Counted from the stretch's first letter, positions 17,899-27,784 are shown. The stretch is 64,000 nucleotides of DNA from JAFDWI01 sp963764215 (GCA_963764215.1 CAVXRS010000002.1:248001-312000), one strand, 5' to 3'. Numbers and translations are program-made. Notes: generated from the letters alone by a model not told the origin.

Positions 17899-19984
17899 AT
17901 GTCGCCACCCGAACGAACAACAGTCGGCGCGTCTCCACCGGCGTCGGACACCGGACCCGACGCGGTCGGAAACACCACTGGCGTGCCCGGCGGGGAAGCC
18001 GCCTCCGCCACGGGCGCCGACGACCGATCCCGGACCGCGTGGTACCGGAACGACCGGTTCCTCTACCGGCTGGTCGCGGCGCTCACCGTGGCCCCGGTCC
18101 TCATCGCCGCGGTCCGGGACGGACTTCACGGCTGGGTTTCGACGATGGACGAAGCCCACACCGTCATCTCCGCGCGGTACGCGCTCAGCTTCCATCCCTG
18201 GCTGCTCGGGATCTACACCGACGGGAGCGTCTGGATCCACACCGCCGCGTTCTTCGCGGGCCCATGGTGGCTCTGGTGGATTTCGATCGCGCTCCGCGTC
18301 TTCGGCCCGGTCTGGGGGCCGCTGCTGGCGATCGCCGGGCTCAACGCGCTGTGGATCCTGCTGGCCGGCTGGTGCGTGCAACGCCGACTCGGGCCGCGGG
18401 CCGCGATGGGCGCGCTCGATCTTCCTCGGTGCACTCACCTGGGCGCTCGGCACCTCAGCGTTCCACTCGCCTTCCGGACAGGTGATGATCGTCCCGGTCT
18501 TCGCGACATTCTGCTTCGTCGCCTGGGCTCTGGCCGCAGGCGACGAAGGGGTGCTCTGGGCGTTTGCGCTCATCACCAACTTCATCGTGTTGGACGAGGT
18601 GGTCCTCCTCCGGGTGGTGCCGGTGACCGCGGCTGTGGCAGTGGCATTGTGGGCCTTCGGGCTCTTCCGTCATCGCCGGCTCGCTGACCCGACCTGGCCC
18701 CAGATGCGTCGGCGAAGCCTGCGGGCCCTGATCAGCGCCGGCGTCATCACCGTGATCATGTGGGTTCCGTCGCTGGTCCAGGAGTTCACCCACCACCCCG
18801 GCAACCTCACGAACCTGTGGCGCATCTACGGGGCCAGGCCCCAGGTCGCTTCGGTCTGGGGCGATGCCTACGGGGTCCTCGCCAGCTTCTTCACCTCCCC
18901 GCCGTTCTGGCTACGGGGCAGCCGATCCAGCAACCTGTTGATGTACAGCGTCCCGCCGGGAATCGGAGCCCAGATCGTCGTCGGTGTCCTGCTCGGAGGT
19001 CTGGCGGTCATCCTGGGCGTATCGGCCTACCGGCGGCGTGACCGGCCCGCGGTCAGCGTGCTCATCCTGGGCACCGTCGTGTTCCTCACGGCCTTGTACA
19101 ACCTCGCCAACCCGGCGAACCCCACCAACGGTCCGACCCTCGTCGGTTACTACCTGTCGACCTGGGCGGTGGCGATGTTCGTCACCTTCGCTTTGCTGTT
19201 CGCACTGGTCCGGAGCGTCGATCTGTCGGTCGTGAAGAGTCGCTCGATCCTGCTGGGCGGCTGTGCCGCGTTGCTCTTCGCGTTGAATCTTCCCCATGCC
19301 AACTTCTCGGTCGGCACCTACGCATCGAGTGACGGAACGATCGCCGCGGCACACGATCTCGATGCCAAAGTCGTCGCGGCGACCCGGGGGCACGGTCTCG
19401 TTGCTCTCGCACACTCTCCCATGTTGGGAAATCCGTATCTGGGTGCCTTGACCGTGGCGTTGAACAACGCGGGAATCCCGATCTGCACCAGCGAAAGCCT
19501 CCAGCAGAAGAACCTGCCGATTCCCAACTGCTCGCAGGTGAAGCCGAACGTGTCGGTGCGGGTCTACCGAACGGCCGGCACGCCCGTATCCGAGCTGTCG
19601 GGAACCGTCATCGCCCGCAACGACCCGCTCGACGCGGCCGAGCACAAGGAACTCGAGCGACGAACCGCTCAGGTCGAAGCGGCGGTCCGGGCCGCTCCGA
19701 CCGTAGCGCTGACCGCCTCCTACCAAAGGTCGATGCGCCAGGTCGCCTCGAACCCGAAGGAGCTTCAGCGACTGTTGTCACCGCCGTTTCTCCAGGACCC
19801 GATGGGCACGCCTGCGAATCGGTCCGCATTCGCCCAGGTGATCGCGAAGGCGTCGAGGGGAGACGCCGCATCGTTGCCCGTGCAGGTCCGGGGCATCTCC
19901 GACGCTGATCTGCTCCGCTGGGCGCAACTGCAGAGCACGAGCGACGACTTCTCGATCGTCGTGACCATGCAGAAGCACCGCTGA
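17899..19984 (+). CDS. GT-C-like polytopic membrane protein, paralogue C (frameshift near 18414)
   Basis: About 695 residues across one break. A polar, Pro/Ala-rich N-terminus of about 50 residues precedes RNDRFLYRLVAALTVAPV, then the conserved FAGPWWLWW loop. The frame shifts near 18414 within GGGCGCGCTCG; after it the protein reads FLGALTWALGTSAFHSP and MIVPVFATFCFVAWALAAGD, colinear with paralogue B. The C-terminal 250 residues are soluble and presumably extracytoplasmic. ATG 17899 has a GGAAGGG ribosome site. It lies 123 bp after paralogue B in the same orientation; the two look like a tandem duplication. Function unknown beyond a GT-C-like topology. Confidence 0.6.
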
Positions 19985-20000
19985 TCACCCGTCTCGCAGG

Positions 20001-21671
20001 TCAATCGGCCGCCACGGCCCTCGCCCAGCGGTAGTCGGCCTTGCCGGCCGGGCTTCGTTCGATGTGACCGACGATGGCCAATCTCTTTGGCAGCTTGTAG
20101 CCGGCCAGGGAGCCCCGCAGGAAAGTCCGCAGATCCTCGAGTTCGGGACGGGTGTCCGGGCGTGGCTGAACGATCGCGCAGACCGCTTCGCCCCACCTTT
20201 CGTCCGGTGTGCCGACCACCACGACGTCGGCCACGTCCGGGTGGCCCTGCAGGGCCATCTCGACTTCCTCCGAATACACCTTCTCCCCGCCGGTGTTGAT
20301 GCACTGCGAGCCACGACCGAACAGACTCACGGTGCCGTCCGCCTCGACGGTGGCGAAATCTCCGGTGAGCACCCACCGGTCGCCACCATGTTCGACGAAG
20401 GTCGCTGCCGTGCGCTCGGGATCGTGCAGATACCCGATGGGAATCCGACCGCGCAGGGCGACGCGACCGACCCCGCCCGACCCGGGTTCGATCGGCTCCA
20501 GCCGGTCGTCCAGCACGGCGGTCTGGTCCCCGTAGGGAGAGAAGTGGGCCACCCCCCGGTGCGAGGCGGTCGCGTCCGGGCCCGCGGCGTCGGCATCGGC
20601 TTGCGACGTGACCTGATACGAGCCCTGGGCGCCGGTCTCCGACGAACCGAAGCCGTCCGTGAACACGACGTTGGGGAAGTCCGCGATGAGGCGCTCCCGC
20701 AGCGCCGGGGACATCGGTGCCCCGCCGTTGGACATCGCGAACACCGAGCTCGCCGACCAACGTCCCGGGTTGGCCTCCCAGGTGTCCAGCAACGGCTTGC
20801 CCGTGGCGTCACCGACCATCGTGAACAGGTTGACCTGCTCGTCGTCGACCAGATCCCAGATGTGCTCGGGGTCGAGCGAACCGGGGGCCAGCACGATCCG
20901 GCTCCCGGCCCACAACCACGACGTGGCCACCCACTGTCCGGCCGCGTGCATCAGCGGTGCGATGTTCAGAAACGTCGCCGGCGACTCCATGATGTGGTCG
21001 GCCAGTTGCTCCGGTTCGGTGACGGGGTTCCGTCGCATCGGATCGCCCCCGCCGAAGCAGGCGAAGAACGCGTCTTCGTGGCGCCACAGCACGCCCTTGG
21101 GCCGGCCGGTGGTACCGCCCGTGTAGATCAGGTACCGGTCCTCTCCGTCGCGTGCCACCTCGGGCCGCGCCGCGCCTGCGTTGGCATCGAGGACGTCGTC
21201 GTAGGAAACGGCGCCCGCGGGGAGCGCGACATCGTGGCCGTCACTTCCCGGCACGTCGACGGCCACCAGGGCACGGAGCGCAGCCCGACGTTCGGGGTCG
21301 ACGGCGTCGACCACGCCCGCCAGCGCCCGGTCGAACACCAGGCCGGCGGCACGAGCGTCCTGAAGCAGGTCCGACAGCTCGTTGGGACGGTACCGGTGGT
21401 TGACGTTGAAAGGCAGTGCCCGGATCTTCCACCCGGCGAACTGCGCCTCGAGCCATTCGGTGCAGTTGGGGGCGAAGATTCCGAACGTGTCGCCCGGGCC
21501 GATCCCCACCGAGCTCAGATGGGCGGCGAACCGGTTCACCCGGTCGTCGAGCTGGGCAAAGGTGAGACGCCGATCGGCACAGACCAGCGCTTCGCGGTCC
21601 GGGACCCGATCGACCGCGTATTCCCAGGCATCGGCGAGGTTGAACGTGGTCGGCGGAGGCACTTCGGACAT
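20001..21671 (-). CDS. Acyl-CoA synthetase, FadD19-like paralogue
   Basis: ANL-superfamily acyl-CoA ligase of 556 residues. P-loop LIYTGGTTGRPKGVLWRHED near residue 176, GFGSSETGAQGSY near 332, TGDFATVEADGTVSLFGRGSQCINTGGEKVYSEEVE near 430-465, and the catalytic Lys in SPAGKADYRW near 545. The wording resembles FadD19 more than general fatty acid ligases, so the substrate may be a steroid or another bulky acid, but FadD19 itself is better matched by the gene at 1814. TAGCCT ends seven bases before the ATG, which fits a leaderless transcript. The gene is divergent from the CoA-transferase; the shared region holds a TCTGAC-type operator. Confidence 0.78.
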   Translation of the reverse strand: MSEVPPPTTFNLADAWEYAVDRVPDREALVCADRRLTFAQLDDRVNRFAAHLSSVGIGPGDTFGIFAPNCTEWLEAQFAGWKIRALPFNVNHRYRPNELSDLLQDARAAGLVFDRALAGVVDAVDPERRAALRALVAVDVPGSDGHDVALPAGAVSYDDVLDANAGAARPEVARDGEDRYLIYTGGTTGRPKGVLWRHEDAFFACFGGGDPMRRNPVTEPEQLADHIMESPATFLNIAPLMHAAGQWVATSWLWAGSRIVLAPGSLDPEHIWDLVDDEQVNLFTMVGDATGKPLLDTWEANPGRWSASSVFAMSNGGAPMSPALRERLIADFPNVVFTDGFGSSETGAQGSYQVTSQADADAAGPDATASHRGVAHFSPYGDQTAVLDDRLEPIEPGSGGVGRVALRGRIPIGYLHDPERTAATFVEHGGDRWVLTGDFATVEADGTVSLFGRGSQCINTGGEKVYSEEVEMALQGHPDVADVVVVGTPDERWGEAVCAIVQPRPDTRPELEDLRTFLRGSLAGYKLPKRLAIVGHIERSPAGKADYRWARAVAAD

Positions 21672-21705
21672 GGCGAAGAGGCTATCCCACTCGGTTTTCC
21701 TAGAA

Positions 21706-21722
21706 TGTGACGACCCGTCAGA
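21706..21722. promoter_or_regulatory. TCTGAC-N5-GTCAGA palindrome, site 2 (CoA-transferase)
   Basis: TGTGACGACCCGTCAGA, one mismatch. It directly follows and shares one base with the -10 element TAGAAT (21701-21706) of the CoA-transferase gene. It is 35 bp upstream of the divergent FadD-like gene. Confidence 0.7.
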
Positions 21723-21766
21723 AACTGGCGCACCACCATCGATCCGTTACCCGTGAGGAGTCCTCA

Positions 21767-22999
21767 GTGTCCGTCCGTCCCCCGTTGGAAGGCGTCCGGA
21801 TCGTCGAGTGTTCGATGCTCGGACCGGCGGCGATCACCACCCCGCTCGCCGAGCTGGGTGCAGAGGTGATCAAGGTCGAACCCGCCGCCGGTGACTACAT
21901 CCGCCAGATGACCTGGCCGATCGTCGAAGGCGTCTCGATGATGCACCTGCACGTCAATCGGGGCAAGCGCTCGATCGTGCTCGACCTGCGCAGCCCCGAA
22001 GGCGCGGAGGTGTTCAGAGATCTCGTGCGCGACGCCGACGTGGTCGTCGAGGCGATGCGCCCCGGCGGGCTCGCCCGACGGGGCCTGGGATATGCCGAGC
22101 TGCGCGCCATCAACCCCCGGGTCGTGTTCATCACGATCTCGGGCTATGGCATGACCGGTCCGTACGCGGAGATGCCCAGCCACGGCATCGCCTATGACAC
22201 CTGGGCGGGCATCGTGACCCCCGAGGTCGACGAGGACGGCTTCACCGTCATCCCCGAACACGTCTCGATCGGGATCAACGCCGGTCCACTCTACGGGGCG
22301 CTCGGCATCCTGGCCGGCGTGGTCGGGGCCCGGTCCTCCGGCGAGGGCTACCAGCTGGAGATCGCGCAGTCCGACGCCGCCGCGGCCTTCGACTGGTATC
22401 GCTCCGAGAGCTACCGAGCCTACGAACGACCCCAGTCCGAGGTGACCGGCAACGCGTCCGACGACTACGTGCGCCGGGCTCCGGGGACCGCCGGCATGCG
22501 CGAAGGCGTGCGCTACCAGATCTACGGGACCGCTGATGACCGGCACGTGTTGTTCATGGCCTCCGAGCAGGCCTTCTGGCGGAACTTCTGCGAAGGCGTC
22601 GATCGCATGGACCTGTTCGAACGTTGGCCCGGCTCCACGTACGCGGACCACGCCCGCGGCAACGTCGAGTTGCACCGTGAGCTGCAGGCCATCTTCGCCT
22701 CGCGGACCGCCGAGGACTGGTTGGACTTCGGACGGGAGGTGAACACCCCGATCGCCCCGGTGAACACGCCGGCGAACATCGGTGACGACCCCCAGTTCGC
22801 GGCACGCCTGGGCTGGATCCCCGCGTCCGAGTTGGGTGCCGACGAGCTGCCCAGCCCGGTCAAGATCGTCGGTGAAGAGCTCCCCCACCCCGTGCACGCG
22901 CCGACCGTGGGCGAACACACCGACGAGATCCTGCGCGACGTGGCCGGCTACGACGACGAGCAGATCAAACGCCTGCGCGACGCCGGGGCCATCGGCTGA
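21767..22999 (+). CDS. CaiB/BaiF (family III) CoA-transferase
   Basis: Family III CoA-transferase of 410 residues. These enzymes move CoA between an acyl-CoA and a free acid through an aspartyl-CoA thioester intermediate. Seen: EGVRIVECSMLGPAAITTPLAELGAEVIKVEP at the N-terminus, NRGKRSIVLDLRSPEG near residue 64, and the GYGMTGPYAEMPSHGIAYDTWAG segment near 126-148, which contains the Asp region. GTG 21767 is chosen over an upstream ATG because GAGGAG lies six bases before it. In bile-acid degraders such enzymes recycle CoA on steroid acids; here the donor and acceptor are unknown. Operator site 2 lies at its promoter. The following LLM gene starts 30 bp downstream. Confidence 0.82.
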   Translation: MSVRPPLEGVRIVECSMLGPAAITTPLAELGAEVIKVEPAAGDYIRQMTWPIVEGVSMMHLHVNRGKRSIVLDLRSPEGAEVFRDLVRDADVVVEAMRPGGLARRGLGYAELRAINPRVVFITISGYGMTGPYAEMPSHGIAYDTWAGIVTPEVDEDGFTVIPEHVSIGINAGPLYGALGILAGVVGARSSGEGYQLEIAQSDAAAAFDWYRSESYRAYERPQSEVTGNASDDYVRRAPGTAGMREGVRYQIYGTADDRHVLFMASEQAFWRNFCEGVDRMDLFERWPGSTYADHARGNVELHRELQAIFASRTAEDWLDFGREVNTPIAPVNTPANIGDDPQFAARLGWIPASELGADELPSPVKIVGEELPHPVHAPTVGEHTDEILRDVAGYDDEQIKRLRDAGAIG

Positions 23000-23029
23000 A
23001 GCACCGGGCGCCCCACTAAGGTCGGCGGT

Positions 23030-23965
23030 GTGCGCTACGGGATCAACGGTTCAGGTCGGATGCTCACCCACGGGGTGGCGGGGGTGCTCGAAGATCTCCG
23101 GAGCGCGGAAGACGACGGATTCGCGAGCTACTGGGTGGCCCAGGTCGGCCTGATCGACGCGCTCACCCTGCTCGCCGCCCACGGCGATTCGGGTTCGCCG
23201 ATGGCGCTGGGTACCGCGGTGATCTCCACCTGGGAACGCCACCCCCACATGCTCGCCGCCCAGGCCCTCACCACCCAGGCCCTCGTCGGCGACCGCCTCA
23301 TCGTGGGGATCGGCCTGAACCATCGGCCGATGGTGGAAGACAGCCTGGGGATGAACTGGGAGCGACCGGTCCGACACATGATCGACTATCTGGCGATCCT
23401 GACCGACCTGCTGCAGTCGGGTCAGGCTTCGCACCAGGGTGAGGCGTGGTCCTTCGACGGCGAGGCCGACCGACCGTCGGACGGCGTGCCCAAGGTGATG
23501 ATCGCCGCACTTGGTGAGCAGATGCTCGAGGTCGCCGGTCGCCGCACCGACGGCACGGTCCTGTGGTGCGTGGGCCCGAAGACCATCGGCAGCCACATCG
23601 CTCCGCGGATCAACGACGCCGCTGCCGCCGCCGACCGTCCGGCACCGTCGATCGTGTGCTCGTTGCCGGTCTGGGTCACCGACGACCCCGAGCCGGCAAG
23701 GGGCTTTCTGGCCCAGATCCTGGCCAACTATGCGACCCTTCCGAGCTACCGGGCGATGCTGGACATCGAAGGGGTCGAGGGCCTGGGCGACCTCTCGATC
23801 GTCGGCACCGAGGAGGTCGTGCGCGATGCGCTCGGCGCCGTCGAAGCGAGTGGCGCCACGGATTTCACGGCGGTTCCCATGGGAGGCAACCCCGACGAAG
23901 AAGCCCGCACCCGTACGGTGTTGCGCGAGGCCAAGGCGGCCACCGACCGCACGGTTGGTGGCTGA
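23030..23965 (+). CDS. LLM-class (luciferase-like) flavin/F420 oxidoreductase
   Basis: TIM-barrel luciferase-like oxidoreductase of 311 residues, most likely F420- or FMN-dependent. Visible: MRYGINGSGRM start with the first barrel strand, GTAVISTWERHPHMLAAQALTTQAL near residues 63-83, GDRLIVGIGLNHRPMV near 85-100 and the C-terminal VGTEEVVRDALGAVEASG. Such genes accompany the mycobacterial sterol cluster (Rv3520c). The reaction is not established. The GTG start is seven bases after TAAGGT (23017-23022), suggesting its own leaderless promoter in addition to read-through from the CoA-transferase gene. Confidence 0.78.
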   Translation: MRYGINGSGRMLTHGVAGVLEDLRSAEDDGFASYWVAQVGLIDALTLLAAHGDSGSPMALGTAVISTWERHPHMLAAQALTTQALVGDRLIVGIGLNHRPMVEDSLGMNWERPVRHMIDYLAILTDLLQSGQASHQGEAWSFDGEADRPSDGVPKVMIAALGEQMLEVAGRRTDGTVLWCVGPKTIGSHIAPRINDAAAAADRPAPSIVCSLPVWVTDDPEPARGFLAQILANYATLPSYRAMLDIEGVEGLGDLSIVGTEEVVRDALGAVEASGATDFTAVPMGGNPDEEARTRTVLREAKAATDRTVGG

Positions 23966-24037
23966 TTCGCGGATCGGACGAGACTCTCTCGGCCCGCTGG
24001 GGTGACCGTGAGTTCTGCGGGAACGGTCGCCTAGAGT

Positions 24038-24054
24038 TCTGACGGACCGTCAGA
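24038..24054. promoter_or_regulatory. TCTGAC-N5-GTCAGA palindrome, site 3 (fadE34-like)
   Basis: TCTGACGGACCGTCAGA, both arms perfect. It follows the -10 element TAGAGT (24032-24037) with no gap, so it covers the expected +1. Leader to the ATG at 24077 is about 33 bases. Confidence 0.8.
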
Positions 24055-24076
24055 TTTCAGCGACAGAGGCTCACCC

Positions 24077-26338
24077 ATGGATCTCTCCCCCACCGACGAA
24101 CAGGCCCAGCTCGCCGCGGCACTCGGACAGCTCCTCGAGCGAATCTGCACCTCAGACGACGTCCGCGCGGCCGAAGCCGGAAACGGCTTCTCCCCCGAGA
24201 TGTTCCACGCGCTCGGCGAGATGGGCATCTGGGCGATGGGCCTTCCCGAGACCGACGGTGGCATGGACGCCGCACTGGCCGACCTGGCCGTCGCCGCTCG
24301 GGCCTGTGGACGTCGGGCCACGCCCGTCCCCGTCGTCGAAGCGCTCGTGGCCGGACGGCTCCTCGCCGCCGTCGCCCCCGGAGACGAACGGCTCGGCGGG
24401 ATCGCCGACGGTTCGCTGCTGGTCACGGTCGCGCCACGTCCGGTCGCCGGAGACGTCGCAACCCTCGTCCCGGGCGGCGCCGTCGCCGATGCGGTGATCG
24501 CCCTGGTCGACCACGAACTGGTCATCGTGGACGGCCCCGGTCGCGGAGGCACACCCGTTCCCAACACGGCGCACGCGGCGGTGGCCGACATCGGAGTGTC
24601 GCCGGACGCGGCGGGCCACACGGTCCTCGCCCGGGGGGCACGAGGCGACGAGGTGTTCGCGCGTGCCCAGGACGAGTGGCGGGCACTGCGCGCCGTCTGG
24701 TTGTGCGGGTTGGCCCGCGCGGCGTTGGACCTGGGGGTCGACTACGCGACCGAACGTCACCAGTTCGGGGTACCGATCGGGTCGTTCCAGGCCGTCGCCC
24801 ATCCCCTGGCCGACGTGGCATGCGATCTCGACGGCGCCGAGCTGCTCGCCGCCAAGGCCGTCTGGGCGCTCGACGCATCCGAACCGACCGCAGGCCGGTT
24901 CGCGGCCTCGGCGTTCAGCTTCGCCGCCGACACGGCCGAGCAGACCACCCGGGTCGCCCTGCACACCCACGGCGGCTACGGCTTCATGGAGGAATACGAC
25001 GCGCAGTTGCTGTTCCGCCGGGCCAAGTCGACCCGCCTGCTGCTCGGTGATCCGCTGCGCGAGTTGCTGGTCGTGGCCGACCGGGTACTCGGTACCGGAG
25101 GTGCCCCACCGCCGACGACCCGACCCCATCTGCGGCCGGCTTCCGAGGTCGCCGACGGCGCGAGGACGGGGCCGGACTTCCGTCTGGGCCCCGCGGTCGA
25201 GGCGTTCGAGTCCGAAGTGCACGACTTTCTCGCCCGCCATGTCACCGACGACGTCATCGAACGAGCGCACGAGACCGGCACCATCCACGACTGGGGACTC
25301 CACCGGGCGATGGCCGACCAGGGCTGGATCTCGGCCGGGTGGCCCGCCGAATACGGCGGCGGGGGCCGCTCGCCGCTCGAGATGAACGTGCTGAGCGAAC
25401 AGATGTACCTCTCGGGTGCGCCCGTGGACGGGATCGGTGTCGCCTCGCTGGTCGCCCACACGATCCTGCTGGAAGGCACCGAATGGCAGAAGGCCACGGT
25501 GATCCCCGAGATCCTCTCCGGCGAGAAGATCTGCTGTCTGGGCTATTCGGAACCCGAGTCGGGTTCGGACGTGGCCGCCTGTGCCACCCGGGCCGTGCGC
25601 GACGGCGACGGATGGGTGATCAACGGCTCCAAGATGTTCACCACGCTCGCGCACGAAGCGTCCTACGTGTTCCTGCTCACACGGACCAACACCGAGGTCG
25701 CAAAGCACAGGGGCCTCACGATGTTCGTGGTGCCCATGGACACGCCGGGAATCGAGATCTCCCCGGTGCACACCATGGGGGGCGAACGCACCAACATCAC
25801 CTACTACGACGACGTGCACGTCGACGACGCCTACCGGGTGGGAGACGTCGACGGCGGTTGGGGCGTGATGATGACCGCGCTGGTGTTCGAACGCAACGCC
25901 GCCTGGTACGGCGAGGCGGTCCGCCTCCTGGACCATGCCGTGCAGTGGGCGGCCGGCGCGGCACATCCGGCTGGTGGGGTGATGCTGGACGACCCCCTGG
26001 TGCGGGTGCGGCTCGCCCGCTGTGCGGTGGGCAACGAGGTGGCCCATCTGCTGGGCTGGCGCGCGGCATGGATGGCGTCGGTGGGCGACCTGCCGACCGT
26101 CGAGGGAACGATGGCGAAGCTGTTCACCACCGAGCACTATCAACGGTCGGCGTCGGACTTGGTCGACCTGCTGGGTGCCGACGGGATTCGCCGCCACGGC
26201 GACCCGCTTGCACCCGCCGATGGATGGATCGAGGCCACCGAACGGCACTGTCAGGTGACCACGATCTACGGCGGTACCTCTGAGGTCCTGCGCGGCATCA
26301 TCGCCCAACGAGGGCTCGGGCTGCCCCGCTCTGGCTGA
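24077..26338 (+). CDS. Double acyl-CoA dehydrogenase, FadE34 (ChsE3)-like
   Basis: Protein of 753 residues made of two acyl-CoA dehydrogenase units in one chain. Unit 1 (about 1-345) has ERHQFGVPIGSFQAVAHPLAD near residue 225 and HTHGGYGFMEEYDAQL near 296. Unit 2 (about 375-753) has AGWPAEYGGGGRSPLEM near 420, GYSEPESGSDVAACATRAV near 490, VINGSKMFTT near 515 and YGGTSEVLRGIIAQRGLGLPR at the end. This single-chain layout is that of FadE34, which acts on the C24 steroid-CoA in side-chain beta-oxidation; other double ACADs exist, so the substrate is inferred. Operator site 3 at the promoter places it in the TCTGAC regulon. Confidence 0.8.
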   Translation: MDLSPTDEQAQLAAALGQLLERICTSDDVRAAEAGNGFSPEMFHALGEMGIWAMGLPETDGGMDAALADLAVAARACGRRATPVPVVEALVAGRLLAAVAPGDERLGGIADGSLLVTVAPRPVAGDVATLVPGGAVADAVIALVDHELVIVDGPGRGGTPVPNTAHAAVADIGVSPDAAGHTVLARGARGDEVFARAQDEWRALRAVWLCGLARAALDLGVDYATERHQFGVPIGSFQAVAHPLADVACDLDGAELLAAKAVWALDASEPTAGRFAASAFSFAADTAEQTTRVALHTHGGYGFMEEYDAQLLFRRAKSTRLLLGDPLRELLVVADRVLGTGGAPPPTTRPHLRPASEVADGARTGPDFRLGPAVEAFESEVHDFLARHVTDDVIERAHETGTIHDWGLHRAMADQGWISAGWPAEYGGGGRSPLEMNVLSEQMYLSGAPVDGIGVASLVAHTILLEGTEWQKATVIPEILSGEKICCLGYSEPESGSDVAACATRAVRDGDGWVINGSKMFTTLAHEASYVFLLTRTNTEVAKHRGLTMFVVPMDTPGIEISPVHTMGGERTNITYYDDVHVDDAYRVGDVDGGWGVMMTALVFERNAAWYGEAVRLLDHAVQWAAGAAHPAGGVMLDDPLVRVRLARCAVGNEVAHLLGWRAAWMASVGDLPTVEGTMAKLFTTEHYQRSASDLVDLLGADGIRRHGDPLAPADGWIEATERHCQVTTIYGGTSEVLRGIIAQRGLGLPRSG

Positions 26339-26486
26339 ACCCCACGTCGGGGCGACCCATCCGGCCGTGACAGAAGGCATCCTCGGTTGTCGGTCGACCG
26401 GCGAAAGCCACTAGACAGGAGTGCACGTACCGGGGGACCACGACACGGCCACCGGGGACCCTCATCAGCACAGGAGTTCGATCGCC
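26339..26486. other. Intergenic region, thiolase promoter
   Basis: 148 bp between the double ACAD and the thiolase. CAGGAG (26471-26476) is a ribosome site for ATG 26487. TAGACA near 26413 may be a -10. No copy of either steroid operator is seen. Confidence 0.4.
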
Positions 26487-27692
26487 ATGCCCGAAGCCGT
26501 CATCGTCGCCACCGCCCGCTCCCCGATCGGACGGGCCATGAAGGGCTCGCTCACCACCATCCGGCCCGACGACCTCTCCGCCCAGATCGTCGACGCCGTA
26601 CTCGCCAAGGTCCCGCAGCTCGACCGGAATCTGGTCGAGGACCTGATCATGGGTTGCGGGCAACCGGCCGGAGAATCAGGCCACAACATCGCCCGGCACG
26701 TCGCCGTGCTCTGTGACATGCCCGACGTGCCCGGGGTGACCGTGAACCGCTACTGCTCGTCGTCGCTGCAGACGACCCGCATGGCCGCGCACGCCATCCG
26801 CGCCGGGGAAGGTGACGTGTTCCTCTCGGCCGGGATCGAGACGGTCAGCCGCTACGTGAACGGTATGGCCGACTCCGGACCTCACAACGAGAAGTTCGCC
26901 GACGCAGAGGCCCGGACCGAGAACGCCGCAGCCGGTGGGACCGGGCCCTGGTCGCCACCCGAAGGGCTGCCCGACGTCTACATCGCGATGGGCCAGACGG
27001 CCGAGAACGTCGCCAGCTACCTCAAGGTGTCCCGGGAGTCACAGGACGAGTACGCCCTGTTGTCCCAGACCCGTGCATCGGCGGCACTCGAGCGGGGCTA
27101 CTGGGAAGAGGAGATCACCCCGGTCACACTGCCCGACGGCACCGTGGTCGCCCAGGACGACGGGATCCGTCCGGGCACGACGCTGGACAAGCTCGCCGGC
27201 CTGAAGCCCGTGTTCCGCCCGGACGGGACGGTCACGGCGGGGAACGCGTGCCCGTTGAACGACGGCGCCGCGGCCGTGGTCGTCATGAGCGACACCAAGG
27301 CTGCCGACTTGGGGATCAAGCCCCTGGCGCGGATCGTGTCGACCGGGGTGACGGGTCTCAACCCCGAGATCATGGGCATGGGTCCGGTCGAGGCATCCCG
27401 CCAGGCGATGAAGCGGGCCGGCATGACCATCGACGACATCGACCTGATCGAGATCAACGAGGCGTTCGCCGCCCAGATCGTGCCCTCCGCGCAGCAACTC
27501 GGCATCGACTATGACAAGTTGAACATCAACGGTGGCGCGATCGCCCTCGGCCACCCCTTCGGCCAGACTGGTGCCCGCATCGCCACGACCCTGCTGCACA
27601 ACCTCGCCGACACCGACAAGACCATCGGTCTGGAGACGATGTGTGTCGGTGGCGGCCAGGGCATGGCGATGATCTTCGAGCGGCTCGACTGA
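26487..27692 (+). CDS. Acetyl-CoA acetyltransferase (thiolase)
   Basis: Thiolase of 401 residues. All catalytic elements are present: the nucleophile Cys in VNRYCSSSLQT near residue 90, INEAFAAQ near 330, the His in NGGAIALGHPFGQTGARIA near 358 and the second Cys in ETMCVGGGQGMAM near 389. It would cleave 3-oxoacyl-CoA to acetyl-CoA plus the shortened acyl-CoA. It is not the FadA6-type enzyme, which is at 32446. It may serve side-chain or general beta-oxidation. ATG 26487 is preferred over an in-frame upstream GTG because of the CAGGAG site. Confidence 0.85.
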   Translation: MPEAVIVATARSPIGRAMKGSLTTIRPDDLSAQIVDAVLAKVPQLDRNLVEDLIMGCGQPAGESGHNIARHVAVLCDMPDVPGVTVNRYCSSSLQTTRMAAHAIRAGEGDVFLSAGIETVSRYVNGMADSGPHNEKFADAEARTENAAAGGTGPWSPPEGLPDVYIAMGQTAENVASYLKVSRESQDEYALLSQTRASAALERGYWEEEITPVTLPDGTVVAQDDGIRPGTTLDKLAGLKPVFRPDGTVTAGNACPLNDGAAAVVVMSDTKAADLGIKPLARIVSTGVTGLNPEIMGMGPVEASRQAMKRAGMTIDDIDLIEINEAFAAQIVPSAQQLGIDYDKLNINGGAIALGHPFGQTGARIATTLLHNLADTDKTIGLETMCVGGGQGMAMIFERLD

Positions 27693-27735
27693 CCGAGCCC
27701 CAGCCGACCGCGCCCCTCTTCCCCCACCCTCTGCG

Positions 27736-27784
27736 TTTTGGGTGCGGTTTCCGGACGCTCTGCGTCCGGAAACCGCACCCAAAA
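27736..27784. terminator. Perfect 23-bp inverted repeat between convergent genes
   Basis: Left arm 27736-27758 (starting TTTTGGGTGCGG, ending GGACGC), loop TCT, right arm 27762-27784 (starting GCGTCC, ending CACCCAAAA). It lies between the 3' ends of the thiolase (+) and the VTT-like gene (-), where a bidirectional terminator would sit. There is no T-run beyond the stem, so a repeat-type palindrome is an alternative. Confidence 0.6.
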
